A stretch of DNA of 64,000 bases from Pyrenopolyporus hunteri (Eukaryota > Ascomycota > Sordariomycetes > Xylariales > Hypoxylaceae): positions 596,278-660,277 of the forward strand of contig CADCXC010000018.1 in the NCBI GenBank assembly GCA_902806595.1. Direction: 5' to 3'. Positions 1 to 11,028 of the stretch are shown here, piece after piece (within the stretch, counting starts at the first letter, position 1; every line of letters begins with the position of its first letter). The notes under the pieces are model-generated. The model had not been told where the DNA came from, ran no database searches, and saw nothing but the letters and a program-made list of their open reading frames with translations. The translations under genes and the position numbers were made by a program.

Positions 1-1
1 C

Positions 2-538
2 ATCCCCGAATTCAGAAGTGGGCTTTCCAAGGAGCACGAAATCCTCGACATCTACAAGAACATGTGCCGAGAGATCGGTGTTACCCCGCGAGACACGATC
101 ACCGAGTGCAGGCGGGAACTCAAGGGGGTGTTAGTCAACATCGTCGATTACATCGACGCCCGTCGCATAGGCAAGAAGGTCAAAATATGGGACTGGGACG
201 ACTTCCATAAGTTCTGCGAATATTCATTACAGGATGGAAAGCGGATAGATATAAATGAGGCAAAGGCGGACGGAGGGTTTTTGTCTGCTCTGTTGCAGAG
301 GCTGACGGGCCCCGGCCCGAGAAGGCCGGCTTCGGTATCCGTTAGCCATGGAGGGGCGAAGAGAAAGAGACCAGACTATGAGACCTTCCGCTTTTCAAAA
401 CGTGTCCGCACATCCGCTCCGTACCTCAAAATCGAGGCAAGCATTCAAATATCTGAGATATCCAGACCCCGCAACGACGCAGCCCTTGGTTTCGCGGATC
501 AAAGGCCTCAGGAAACGGCTTCTCAACGTATTGATTGA
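2..538 (+). CDS. 3' part of an unidentified fungal protein, cut by the window edge
   Basis: The frame is open from the first bases of the window, so the gene begins to the left and only about 178 C-terminal residues are seen. The first part is compact and charged and contains IWDWDDFHKFCEYSLQDGK and a short block ending in LLQRL. It resembles the C-terminal end of small conserved fungal proteins of unknown function, but I do not recognise a named family. The last 70 residues are low in hydrophobics, rich in Arg and Ser, and look disordered. No membrane segment or catalytic motif is visible. An internal Met lies at position 62, but the open frame upstream of it argues that this is not the start. 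No function is proposed. Confidence 0.7.
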   Translation: MPEFRSGLSKEHEILDIYKNMCREIGVTPRDTITECRRELKGVLVNIVDYIDARRIGKKVKIWDWDDFHKFCEYSLQDGKRIDINEAKADGGFLSALLQRLTGPGPRRPASVSVSHGGAKRKRPDYETFRFSKRVRTSAPYLKIEASIQISEISRPRNDAALGFADQRPQETASQRID

Positions 539-1088
539 TTGGCAGGATATCATCTGGACCGAGACAAATTACATATCACTATACTCTGTTCTACGAATCA
601 CCCTCTTATTTGAATTAGTTATGTGGTGATTTTGAACATTATCTAGTCCTGTACCCTCCGTTGGCTAATGGCAAACCTCACTAACGCCACGGCTACGCAT
701 TGAATGCCTTACGAATGTCTTATTCAATTCCTAAAGCTGTTCTTGTCTAGGTAGACTAAGTCATATATAAGTAGGTACCTAGGTTATAGATACAACTTGA
801 GTTCCGGGGTCAGAAGTGGTCAAAAGCAATACCGATTGTTTCATATTAATATGATGGTATAGTGTTATACTCGAGTACCAACTCGAATTGCCCGTTCCTT
901 TGCTGTTTGAACTTGATATGCACCTTGCGTAGGTATCTAACCCCACCAACCATTTTCTGACCAATTTTTTTTCTTTAGAAATTAAACCGTGAAACCCAAA
1001 CCTTTATGTAGGTTGCCCACCTAACTACCTAGATACCAACCAACCACATATTACATCCCGTCTCGTCACTATATACCCATAAAACATA
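539..1088. other. Intergenic, no gene seen
   Basis: AT-moderate spacer without a convincing reading frame. It contains the TAGGTACCTA-type motif that recurs in the intergenic DNA of this window (about 771-783, and looser ACCTA copies near 1018-1035). It probably holds the 3' ends of the converging flanking genes. Confidence 0.5.
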
Positions 1089-1664
1089 TTAAACATTGCG
1101 TCTTAGACTTTTATTCCCCTCAAGTAATCCTAAGTCCCACCACCCCTCAATTACAGTCCAGATTGTTTTTCGTCTTGGTTTGGCTGTCGTATGTAATCCC
1201 ATTTCATGGACGATGGCCGGGCTTAGAGGAGTAGTATCCTCTTCCATCTCCTGCTGAATCTTGTCCTTTTGGCTCTTCGAACGGATAAAGCTTTTGCCTA
1301 TTGGTATACCTAGAGCATCCCTAGGAAGCGGGAGCGCCGTGCCGAGTCTGAATCTCTTCGGCCTGTGCGAAGCGGGGGCGCAAGCGACGGGAGCGAGACT
1401 ATCATCGCTGAATATAGGAGGAGCATTGTCATCCGCCGCGATAGAAGGCGGTGGCGCTAGATTGACGTCTCTATCGAGGCGCTGAAGAATAGGGGGGCGA
1501 CACGCGGGTCGGGCTGGGGGATGCCATTGGCCGGTACTGGAATTCCTAGCGGCCAGGAGTTGAGTTCCGAGAGCTGTCGGTTGTGAGATTTGCCAGACAG
1601 GGCTAAGACACCTTTCGGACATCTTTACTGTAGTAGCACCCCCAGAATTCCCGCGCGCGCCCAT
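1089..1664 (-). CDS. Possible C-terminal exon of the MARVEL protein (or separate small gene)
   Basis: A 191-codon open frame lies directly downstream of, and in the same frame as, the MARVEL-type gene, separated from it by one TAG codon. A 48-bp GT...AG stretch (donor GTTAGG just before the stop, acceptor CTACAG) could be spliced out and would join the two in frame, adding about 175 residues. The encoded tail is Pro/Ala-rich, then has a basic part and ends with TIWTVIEGWWDLGLLE, which looks like a real conserved segment rather than a chance frame. The donor is weak, so the extension is uncertain. Alternatively the frame is chance, or a separate gene starting at the Met at 1664. Confidence 0.4.
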   Translation of the reverse strand: MGARGNSGGATTVKMSERCLSPVWQISQPTALGTQLLAARNSSTGQWHPPARPACRPPILQRLDRDVNLAPPPSIAADDNAPPIFSDDSLAPVACAPASHRPKRFRLGTALPLPRDALGIPIGKSFIRSKSQKDKIQQEMEEDTTPLSPAIVHEMGLHTTAKPRRKTIWTVIEGWWDLGLLEGNKSLRRNV

Positions 1665-1670
1665 ACGCCC

Positions 1671-2420
1671 CTAACCCTCAATATCCTTAAGCACTACAGC
1701 ACTGGCTTTGACGCGGCGCCAAAGCCCGATGCAGACCACGGCGGAGAAAGCGAGGAGTACACAGATCGCAATATCCAGGCCCCAGACCGCTTTAATCTCG
1801 TAGCAATGCGGCTGGTCGGTCGTGATCAGGGCCAGATAATTATTATACCCAACGGCTGCCGAGGCGTAATCGCGAGTCGATATGGGCATGGTAAATTCCT
1901 GCGTCGGCGGGGTGGGTTGCGGGAGCAACTCACACCTAAGCAAGGATAGGGGTTTGCCGACAGTCACCGCGACGACAATGGTCGCGACTAGAAGGGCCGT
2001 ATCTATTCCGCCCGCAATCAGAAGAGGGAGGAGGCCGTCATAATACAGAATATATGAAATGGAGACGTAAAGTGTCGCGATGCTTGCCTGCAGAAAAGTC
2101 AGCGGCATAGTTTAATAAATGTCTGGCGTTGCACTTACCACGGTCAGAGTGCCGACAAGCACGTCTGGCACGTCGCGTTGGGCGGCGACGATCTCGTTGA
2201 TGAAGTTGGCAGTCATACCGATGATGGCAACGAGCGAGACAAACTGCATGGCCCTGAACGATGTGAAGGCTACGCCAAGGGCGCCGAGTTGGGGTGCTTG
2301 AAAACGCATTCTCAACGGTATGTCTCTTTCGAAGTCGGTGATGAGAGAGAGTTTCGGGCGAGGCTGATTAAGCTTGACGGTGCGTACTGGGAGACGCTGG
2401 GGCGGGTATGGGATAGACAC
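1671..2420 (-). CDS. MARVEL-type four-TM membrane protein
   Basis: Two exons (2420-2139 and 2087-1671) flank a 51-bp intron, with donor GTAAGT and acceptor TTCTGCAG, giving 232 residues. After a basic, Pro-rich N-terminal cytosolic part of about 45 residues, four hydrophobic segments are visible: near 48-70 (FVSLVAIIGMTANFI), 88-108, 112-138 and the last near 190-215 (AICVLLAFSAVVCIGLW). A longer extracytosolic loop with Cys residues lies before the last segment. This layout matches fungal MARVEL-domain (Nce102-like) proteins of the plasma membrane or vesicles, which act in membrane microdomain organisation. The exact role is unknown. The protein may be longer at the C-terminus if a 48-bp intron removes the TAG at 1671-1673 (see the neighbouring entry). 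Confidence 0.75.
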
Positions 2421-4197
2421 GGGGAGGGTTGAGGAGCGAATTGTGAATGACGGCTCGGTTCGAGACCGAGATCGAAATGGCGGATGGTATGGTGGGTGGG
2501 TTTCCAGACCTGAAGGTGATCCTAGACTGAAGCAGGTCTACTGCGATGGAAAGATCGACTGATATAGATTCGAAAGATCGTGACTAGGAGATTCGTTTCG
2601 TGCAAGCTAGAGAGTCATATATCGAAATATAGGAACTGTCCGTTATATGTATAAGATATAGGAAGGCCCAGAAGCGTAGGTAGGAAAGTGACAAGAAAGG
2701 GAAAGGGAAAGGGAAAAAGGGAAAAAGGGAAAAAAGGAAATAGAGAAAGACTTAAGGAAAAGGCAAATATTGATTTGAAAGTTTTGCTTGATTTATGATC
2801 TACGAGATAGAAGACGGTTCGTTTTTGGGGGCCCCGTAGGCACCTTATATACAATTCAAGTCCAACATTATACTGAGCAATGTATAAGCCAAACTTCCTT
2901 TGATCCCCTTTCATTCCGACCGCAAGGAGCTTCGCAGAGCTCTCTCGATAGAACGGCCTGAGTTCAGCGGTTGAACAACCGCGCCTTGGCTAGCGACGTT
3001 TGTATAAACGTATCCACATTACTATTTTCGCTGATATGAAGTCGACAGCCTGAAGCAGATGGCGGGAATCATGACGCGCTGGCGTGTCCAATTGGAAAAG
3101 GATATGATCATCGTTGCGCTTACCATTCGGCTGGACCCTAGCTACCCATGAACGGCTTTGCTAGGAACTTGGTACGAGATATTCAAGCCATCATGGATAT
3201 TGCTGTCGTGAACACCTCTAATCAGTACCTGTAGACCAATAGAGCCCTGATCGCCTGGTGTCGTCTCCACCATGACTAATTGATGGTTACTCTCGGGGAG
3301 GTTCTGGTTGGCTGACGGCTCAGCGAAGGACGAAATGAGATCGGTGGATCACTCAAGGGGCAAGGGTCTCTAAGCGCGGGCCGCGGTTAGCAATCCTGGT
3401 GCCCGCTGCGTCTGCAGCCGCCGGGATGGAGCATAAACACACGGATCTGGGTATGGTACTGTTCCGCCGTATTTAGAGAGCCCCCGAGGAGTTGTTAACC
3501 AGGAGTATCGAACCTGCGTGCAACATAACATATCTGGACCGAGATTGACCGATAGTTGGTGCGTAAGTCGGGCCCGGCAGACTACGGAACCTGGCGGCTG
3601 CATGCTTCACTGCTAATCTATCGAGCTGTGCTGCGGCGAGTATTAAACGAAGGCCACTGGCGCTCGGAAGGCATATCCTTGCCCGCTCGATCCCGACCTG
3701 AAACAATAACGATATCTCCGATGTTTACCTGCGTGTGCAACTCATTGCTTCCTACTCATTGTGAAATTATAACAGATGCGATGGTGCAGTGTTGAACGAT
3801 ATTTTAGGCCAATAATTCGCGATGCTCGTCCGTCTAAAACTGGATATTAATCTTCATAGGAGGGATTCCGACGACGGAGATAGCCGGAGATCTACAACTT
3901 GAGCTGGATGAAATATAGTACCAATCTTTCTTACTCCTAGACGCCATTTTAATAACGTGTCGAGGCCTTCATTTATCAGCTCAGTCAGCACAAAGGGAGG
4001 AAAAAAAGAAAAAAGAAAAAACCCCAAAAAATCCAATAACCAGCACCAATCGACTTCCACCCCTTAAGAGTTTGAATTACATCGTAGGTACCTAGGTAGG
4101 TAGTTACCAGCATTATTAATGCGATATACAGTTTATTGTCTCTCGAGGATGCAAACTTCGCCCTTAACGTGGTCCTACAACGGGTCAGGCTAGTCTT
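2421..4197. other. 1.8 kb intergenic spacer, no gene seen
   Basis: No frame with coding character was found on either strand. A purine tract of repeated GGGAAA units runs from about 2690 to 2765. The second half carries A-rich runs (about 4005-4030) and the TAGGTACCTAGGTAGGTAG motif (about 4085-4104). It should contain the promoter of the minus-strand MARVEL gene and the 3' UTR of the minus-strand ENTH gene. Confidence 0.5.
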
Positions 4198-6010
4198 TCA
4201 TCCTAATAAGTCGTCTAAACCGCCATTTCCGGTTGTTGCACCGGTCGATCCGCCGCCTGTTTGCGAGCTCCCAGAGGGCTTTTGTGTGCTCGGCGGGGGG
4301 GCGCCCCAGAGCGAAGCACTTGTCTTCTCTTTGGCCAGTTGGCCCATCTTCGGCCCCGCGGTTGGCGTACTCGTCTTCTTCAAGCCGCTACCAGCTTGGC
4401 CCCAAAGATTCGCGAACGGGTCGCCGCCGGCCGAGGATTTGGCAGGTGCTGGGGCTGCCGGCTTGTTGAGTGCTGATAAGCCGGATGGCGCAGACGCGCC
4501 GACCGTGGGCGATATGGCGGAAATCGACGATCCGGTTGGTTGGGCTTGGACGGATTGATAGTAATTAGGGGTCGTCGCCTGGTAGCTGGTTGTCGGCTTC
4601 GGCGCTTGTGCAGGTGCGCTGGTGGTAGCAGGTATGTTGAAAGATGAGTAATGAGCCACCGGGGTCGTGGTGGAACTCGCGGGCGGCGAGATCGACGACA
4701 TCATGTCGCTGAGGTTAGCTTGCTGGGGCGCTGATAGAGGCTTTGGCGCAGCAAATTGGGTCGTAGACTGGGCACTTGATGTAACCATGGGCGAGGGAAT
4801 GCCGATATTGCTCGAGGGTGCTGGCGTCGCAGATTGGAAATCGTCAAAGTCGTCGTCCTCATTGTTGTTCGAGGTCGACAGTGAGCCTAGCGCAGACGAG
4901 CCGTTTGAGGGGGTGCCCTGGGCGGCTGAGGAGGTTGTTGGTGCCGGTACGGGGTCGTCAAAGGAGAAGAGATCCACCTCCGGCTCTTTCTTCGGCGGCT
5001 CGGCTGGAGTAGTCTTCTTGACGCCTATTCTCTCGCCCCGTTCAGGTCGCTTCGCCCGCGCCGAGCTCGACGGCGCGGGTGCTTCGTCGAACTCGTCGTA
5101 CTCCTCGAATTTGTCCGCGCGACTCGTGCCAGAATCCCTCCAGTCGTCGGATTGGCCACCGAACCCGCCGCCGTCCCCGTAAACACCTCCAGAGTATCCA
5201 CCGTATCCGGCAGAAGAGCCGCCGTAGCCGCTTGATTCGCTGCCGAACCCACCGAAGCGACTGCTACCGGAAAACCCTCCCATGGTGCCGCCTTCAACCC
5301 CTGTATACTTGGCCTTGTTGGCCCTAGCTTTCTTCCGTTCTGCCCGGATCCGCTCGACATCGCCCAGGAGCTCCGCGAGCTCCTTTGCGCGATTTCGGAC
5401 GTTGATACCTTGGTCCTTGCCGTTCTGGTCGATGTAATGGAACTGCCGTAGCATCTTTAGGAGCGTGATGTGACTTCGCGCGTCGTCAATAACCCGCTCC
5501 GAGCCGTGCTTAATCAGGAATTCAAGCAGCTGAAGTGCTTTGTATATTTGTCTCCATTCCTCGGCGGACTTCTCGGTAAAGCGGCGATAGATCATGGGCA
5601 TGATTTCATTGAGAGTTTGGCTGGTATCGGCCGGCGTTAGCACGACGAGCGGGTTGGGCGGGATGGCGATTGCCTACTAGTTGAAGGTGCCGTTGGCGAT
5701 CTCTTGCATGAGAGTCGACGACGCGCCCCACGGTTCGTTATTTGTGGCTTCTCGCACCTGTTGCGCGCGTAAGCAACCGAGCCCATCGATCCATGCGACC
5801 GACGCCAATTGAAGGGCTGACTGACCTTGGCCTCCATCTCGGTGTAGTTCATAACAGCTACAGGCCCAAATAAATCAGTATCCATAATCCATCCCGAGGT
5901 GGCTGTTGAGCACCGAGCGAGAGCTCACCATTCTGGACCTTGCGAACGCCAGCTTTTAGATCGTATAGCGTCAGGTTGGTCACCTGATCCTTCAGGCTGT
6001 TGAAATCCAT
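4198..6010 (-). CDS. ENT3: Epsin-like clathrin adaptor, ENTH domain protein (Ent3-type)
   Basis: Four exons (6010-5929, 5857-5826, 5757-5678, 5620-4198) give 538 residues; the ATG at 6010 begins MDFNSLKDQVTNLTLYD. The ENTH domain fills about residues 15-155, with the family signatures NYTEMEAKVREATNNEPWG, FTEKSAEEWRQIYKALQLL and LIKHGSERVIDDAR. In yeast, Ent3 binds phosphoinositides and works with Gga proteins and AP-1 at the trans-Golgi/endosome. The N-terminal sequence fits Ent3 better than plasma-membrane Ent1/2, because no UIM motifs are visible. The rest is disordered: a Gly/Tyr-rich stretch (about 185-225), acidic Phe motifs (EEYDEFDE, DDFDDFQ) that suit adaptor-ear binding, a Ser/Thr/Pro/Gln-rich region, and the C-terminal GGLDDLLG, a clathrin-box-like end. 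It is divergent from the cyclophilin gene. Confidence 0.93.
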
Positions 6011-8126
6011 CTTGCAGCTATGATGTTTTCTGTATCGACCAGAGTACGGCGAAATGGGCGCGCGGCAGTGCTACGAAGCAAATGTCGGAGTCGGAGTAAA
6101 ACACAACCCAAAGTCGTTGGATGAATTGGAAGAACACTGGAATTGCGTCTCAAGTACCTAAACTGACAGATTGACTTTCCAATCCGGACCCCTGGACGCC
6201 CGACCGTGCAATGGCCACCTTAATAGGCCCCATCCCAACGCGAGAAATATAGTAGGTTACATAAGCCATGTACCTACCACCTATATACATAGGTACCTAC
6301 CTACCTGTTACGTGTACGTAGTACCTGTAGTTATGGACCTCTTCCGCCAGAACGCTTGGGCCGAGTTTTGTTCTCGCGGGGAGCTCTTAGAAGGAAGCCG
6401 CAAAATTTTTAACAGCTTGACTCCGGTTTCGACTTCTGCTATCGTATAATACAAATATCTAGACTCGCTTCATTCTATTGCCCCCTCCGTGTATTATACA
6501 AACCAAATTCCATAAGTCTCGCTTCACTACTCGAGGTATGTGAGATTTCCTCAGTCACTATTCAACCTGTTTTTACGAAATTCGAAAGGGGAGCTTTGCA
6601 TGAAAGCTCTAAGCGGAGTTCCTGGTCTCTTGGTCTTCGATCCCAATGGCAAACATTCCCTCATATATGCCTACCTATCTGTTACTCTGCGGGTTGCGAA
6701 TTCGATGATATGCGTCCTCTGTCATACGCCACGCAGCTATATCAACGTCAGCTTCACGTATTCCGCAACGCTCCCGCGAAGAGCATCTAGTTGGCTCTCG
6801 AGGACAAACGCTGGACGAGTGGGAACATATTCTCAGCCTGAAGCATGTTGATCTTTCCAGAGCAGTCAAGGGGTCGAAGTAGGCTTCCCCCATCGACGTC
6901 TGTCTCGCTAGGTGGTATGTATATGTGCACCGTATATGCCTATAGACGCAGCTATTTAGTGGGCTGCTTGTCGCATGTTTGAGCCTGTTACAAGCAGGTC
7001 GAGCCTACCTAGGTACCTATATACCGTATAGACCTAAAAGCACCGTTTCACCTCTTCCTAAGAAGCGTGGCGAGTGTTCAAAAGCGTTGTTTTACATACG
7101 AGAAAGCATGAAGATTACGATGTACACAATGCCGCATGCCTGCCGTTATTTTCGCTCAAGTGAGCGGCCAACCTATCCTATGGAGAAGCACACGTGGGAC
7201 TTTGCCCGGTCGTCAACGTCCAGAAGCACGTCATCGGCATGCTTGACGGAATAGAGGATACGGGTGGTTGCACCGTTTCAGTCGTGGAAAAGCTCCGATA
7301 TAGTTTCGGACGCAGAAGCGCTGAGTCTCCGGGTTGTTTAACACATTTCGATCAATGCGGATCGACTCTATCACGGCGATAACAATGGTCAATGATGCAG
7401 GTATGTCCGAGTCGGAACTTGGTTCCGGGCGAGTTGGAGGAATTGGTAATGGAAAGACGGGGTACCTAGGTACCTCACACCCTCCAGTCGCCCTTGACCC
7501 GCATGTCGCTTCGATCACCAATTCCATTTTCCGTTTCGATTTGGGGAGATGGGAAATGGGGAAAGGGGGTGAAGTCAACCCTTCTGTTTTCCTCATCCCC
7601 TTTCCCGACGTTGAGTGCCTTCGTGTTTTGTTACCATTAGACACGGGTATCAGTTCCAAAGTACTAGAGCCCCTTTTCTTTTTCTTTCGCTCTTTTCTTT
7701 TTCCTTTTTTCGCCCTACCCAATCTTGTTTTTTTTTTTTTTTTCCTCTTTTAAGATTTATTCTTGGTCCATTCATGGAAGCCTATTGTACCTACCTGTCT
7801 GTGTCTACATACAGGTACCGGTAGGGCTTGCATTTCTTATTAGTGACCTGCACATACACATACCTTCCTCGAGTGAGGGGGGGGGGGACCTGGAAGTCGG
7901 TGACGACAGCTTCCCGCCCAGTTTAACAACCCCTCCACAATTCGAAGTAACTGGGTACCTATCTAAGATACATGCAGTGCCACCCCTTTTCACACCCTCC
8001 TAACCCCACTTGCTTACCTGTAGGCCCCTCCGAAAGAGCTTTTTTTGCCCCCATTGCTGCCATGTGATTGGCTGACAGCTCAAGCTAACCCCTCCCTCAG
8101 ACAAATCCCAATCCAGTACCGCAAAG
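6011..8126. other. 2.1 kb intergenic spacer between divergent genes, no gene seen
   Basis: Divergent promoter region of the ENTH gene and the cyclophilin gene. Open frames here are short and have no protein-like composition. Features seen: TACCTA/TAGGTA clusters (about 6265-6310, 6998-7025, 7461-7478), pyrimidine tracts (about 7672-7752, including a long T run), and a run of ten G at about 7877-7887. The pyrimidine-rich tracts close to the cyclophilin start are typical of highly expressed fungal promoters. Confidence 0.5.
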
Positions 8127-9347
8127 ATGATGAGACAGACCTTCTTGCAACCCCTCCTTCGAGTGCCCCGCGCTGCATTTTCTTCTTCCTCTTCCTCTTC
8201 GTTCTCGAACTCGTCTTCTTCATGTTTCCGCTCCTCCATCTTCCCTAAGGTATCATCGACTTTTTCTTCGACTCCAGCAAGTAAACCATCCGTTCGATTC
8301 TTTTCCGCAACCTCAGTCAACATGTCCGGCAACATCAAGGTGTAAGTCTACTTAGTCTCTAGGACATCTTCCACTTCTTCGTAATACATTGGGCAGATCT
8401 AATGGTTTATTTAGGTTCCTCGACCTGGAGTGGGAAGGCCCCGTCATGGAGAACGGCCGACCTACCGCTACTGTGAAGAGTAAGTCCTAGTCCAATCTCG
8501 TCCCGCCTTACCTTCGAGAAATGGGGGAAAGAAAATGAGGAAAAAAAAAAAAAAAAATAAAAAAAATAACTACACCCCGTTTGGAGTATCACTCAGCGGA
8601 CATGTCATAGAGCTCTCTGCCGAAGCTCATAAGGGGACTGGATTGATTTTGCGGCATAACCCCCATCGTTTCTCTCTATCTGTATCTCAATCGAAGCTAA
8701 CCCACGTTCGTTCCCCTAGCCCAGACCGGCCGTATCAACTTGGAGCTCTGGAAGCCCCTCGTTCCCAAGACTGTCGAGAACTTCCGTGCTCTCTGCACTG
8801 GCGAGAAGGGTTTCGGCTACAAGGGCTCGTCTTTCCACCGTATCATCCCCGAGTTCATGCTTCAGGGTGGTGATTTCACCCGCGGTAACGTAAGTAGCCT
8901 TATAATACGTAGAAACGATTTTCTCCGGAGTTAGCCTCTAACTACTTGATAGGGCACCGGTGGCAAGTCTATCTACGGCGAGAAGTTCGCCGACGAGAAC
9001 CTCGATCTTAAGCACACTCATCCGTACACCCTATCCATGGCCAACGCTGGCCCTAACACGTAAGTCTCGGGTGCATAGTCAGTCCCTGGGCATTCTCACC
9101 CTCCTTTTAGCAATTCTGCGACATAATTAAGTCTTTGGCTGATATGGTTCTCCGATCCAGGAACGGCTCCCAGTTCTTCATCACAACCGTCAAGACCAGC
9201 TGGCTCGACGGCCGCCACGTCCCCTTTGGTGTCGTCGCGGATGAAGATTCCGTAGCCGTCGTCAAGGCTATCGAGGCTACGGGCTCCAAGAGCGGCGCTA
9301 TCAAGTATAGCAAGCGACCCACCATCGTCAACGCGGGCGAGCTCTAA
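8127..9347 (+). CDS. Cyclophilin (peptidyl-prolyl cis-trans isomerase), mitochondrial precursor with internal cytosolic start
   Basis: Five exons (8127-8341, 8415-8479, 8720-8889, 8953-9059, 9161-9347) encode 247 residues. Residues 1-65 form an Arg/Ser-rich presequence with a poly-Ser tract and RFFSA near its end, typical for mitochondrial import. A second in-frame ATG at 8322 (MSGNIKVFLDLEW) gives a 182-residue protein of standard cytosolic cyclophilin size. The isomerase core is complete: FHRIIPEFMLQGGDFT with the catalytic Arg, NGSQFFITT, and SWLDGRHVPFG with the Trp needed for cyclosporin binding. In Neurospora crassa one gene is known to give both mitochondrial and cytosolic cyclophilin. 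The same arrangement here suggests dual targeting and makes it the likely cyclosporin target. Intron 2 contains a long A run (about 8540-8566). Confidence 0.95.
8322..8324 (+). promoter_or_regulatory. Internal start codon for the cytosolic cyclophilin
   Basis: This in-frame ATG at codon 66 is preceded by GTCAAC, a fair fungal start context (C/A-rich with A at -3 or -4), and follows directly after the mitochondrial presequence. Initiation here, by leaky scanning or a shorter transcript, would give the cytosolic enzyme. Confidence 0.5.
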
Positions 9348-9819
9348 ATGGAGAGCGTATGCCTCTCCATCTCCGATGCGTGTAACAATTTTTTTTTTCC
9401 ATTTGGCCCAAGATGCTACGCTTGCTTGCCTCTTCTCAAGTATTGGCATGGGCCGCACAAAAAGGTCCAAGGAAAATTAGGGGGACGATTAGGTTGCGAG
9501 ACCCTCAAACCAGCATGTCTCTAAAACGCTAGGTAGCTGCCAATGATACATGTTCTCGCGTATGAGTATTCGGAATGAAAATGGTGATGGGCCATTATGA
9601 TCGAGACTCGAACATCCTGATCGGAACTAACAACTTTAGCTAGCCAAAATGACAAAAAGGTGTTCGTTTCTTAACCGTCATCACTTATTTTAAGTTTTGC
9701 CCCTCTAGCCCTTTTCCGTTCAACGCCATGCTCTAGAATGCAGGGGAATCGAAGCAACCGGGAAAAGAAAAAGGGAAAAAAGTTTCACCCGCCAGCCGAC
9801 TGAGAAATTTACATGAGAT
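9348..9819. other. Intergenic between convergent genes, no gene seen
   Basis: 3' UTR region shared by the convergent cyclophilin and RNA polymerase III subunit genes. Only T- and A-rich runs are noted (about 9389-9397 and 9762-9782). Confidence 0.5.
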
Positions 9820-11028
9820 TTACGACAGCCATTTGTCGAAATATTCGCATCCACCGGCCCATACGGGACCACCCTCCTCACACAGCTCAAAGACAGGGCA
9901 TTTGCCGCAAGGTACGGTCGTCAATCCGTTAGTTCTTGATTCCCAGAAATCCTCGCTGTCTAGTTTGACCATGTCCGGATTTTGTTTAGAGATGCGCACA
10001 GCCCGATACCCGATCCGATCGCCCATCTTGACCTCCTCAATCCGATTCTCCCAGACGAGAATGTCAAGCAACTCTTGGACGTGTTCCGTCTTGAGCGGCT
10101 GTCCTTTAGCTATATGCATCGAGACAATTTCCGCCGTGATCTCTTCAGCCGTGGGGTAGCCGGTGTAGCCTGCAGGAAGGGGAAGCCGAACGGGCCCGCG
10201 GACCTTAGACGTGGGACCTGTAGCATGCGGGGCGTTATCTTTCGATATTGCGTCCGCGGCGCGTTTCTTACTTTTCATCGCGGCCTCGGATAGTCCGCCC
10301 TTAATGACCCCTTTCTTTGGTAGGACCGGGCTGACGCTCCGTGCGTGTCGCTCTCCGGTGCTCCTGTAACTGCCCTTATCCTTTATAATGCGGACTACTA
10401 CCGCCTGTAACGTGTCGATGAAAGCCTCGTCAAGATACTGATCGGTATACCACGGGCCACCCGTCGCGCGGGCCGAAGGTTGCATGCTAAACTTGATCCA
10501 CATCTTCTTGGAGGTGTTCTCTACAGTGGTGAATTGTTTGATGAAGCGCTTGGTCTCCAGTTCTTTAAGGGCTTTTCGTAGCGCATTGTCTTGGAGGTTG
10601 AGGCGCTTCTTGATATCCTGTTGCCACGCACCTTCGGCGCCTGCCGAGTCGATGATCTCGTAGACGAGGACCTGGTCCTCGGAGGCCAAGTTCTTGTACC
10701 TGTTCGGGGAGAACTATTAGGCGGCGACTAGAGTAAAACAACAAGCAGAACGTGCAAAGCACCGAGAATAGAGGGGCTCTACTCACTTGGCCGCTTCGGC
10801 CTCGGGACGAACTCGCCATGCTAGGCCGCTGTGGAAATGGACGGGGACGAATAAGCGCTCCCGAGTCAAAATCTGGATAATTTGTAAGAGTTTCTTCACG
10901 TCCTTAGGCGGGACGACGTTGAGAGCCATTAGATCCTCCTGAGAGAAAAGCTTGTCGGGAGTCTCGCTGCATGCTTCCTCACAGGCAGCGTAGAGTTGAG
11001 TTTTTAAAATGGACGTTTCGTCGTCCAT
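9820..11028 (-). CDS. RPC34: RNA polymerase III subunit Rpc34 (RPC6/POLR3F family)
   Basis: Two exons (11028-10787 and 10699-9820) separated by an 87-bp intron give 373 residues. Rpc34 belongs to the Rpc82-Rpc34-Rpc31 subcomplex of Pol III, which contacts TFIIIB and helps open promoters of tRNA and 5S genes in the nucleus. The N-terminal half holds two winged-helix domains (about 1-80 and 85-160; the second contains EGAWQQDIKKRLNLQDNAL and the recognition-helix region KRFIKQF). A basic, low-complexity linker follows (about 190-245), then a C-terminal winged helix. The tail has CGKCPVFELC and a fourth Cys in GGCEYF, the known 4Fe-4S cluster site of this family, with all four cysteines present. 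Size is near the family norm (yeast about 317) plus the longer linker. It is divergent from STI1. Confidence 0.94.

Noticed and set aside
7231..7722. 163-codon minus-strand frame starting with a Lys/Arg run
   Set aside because: The basic start is the complement of a T-rich tract, and the rest shows no conserved segment or splice context.
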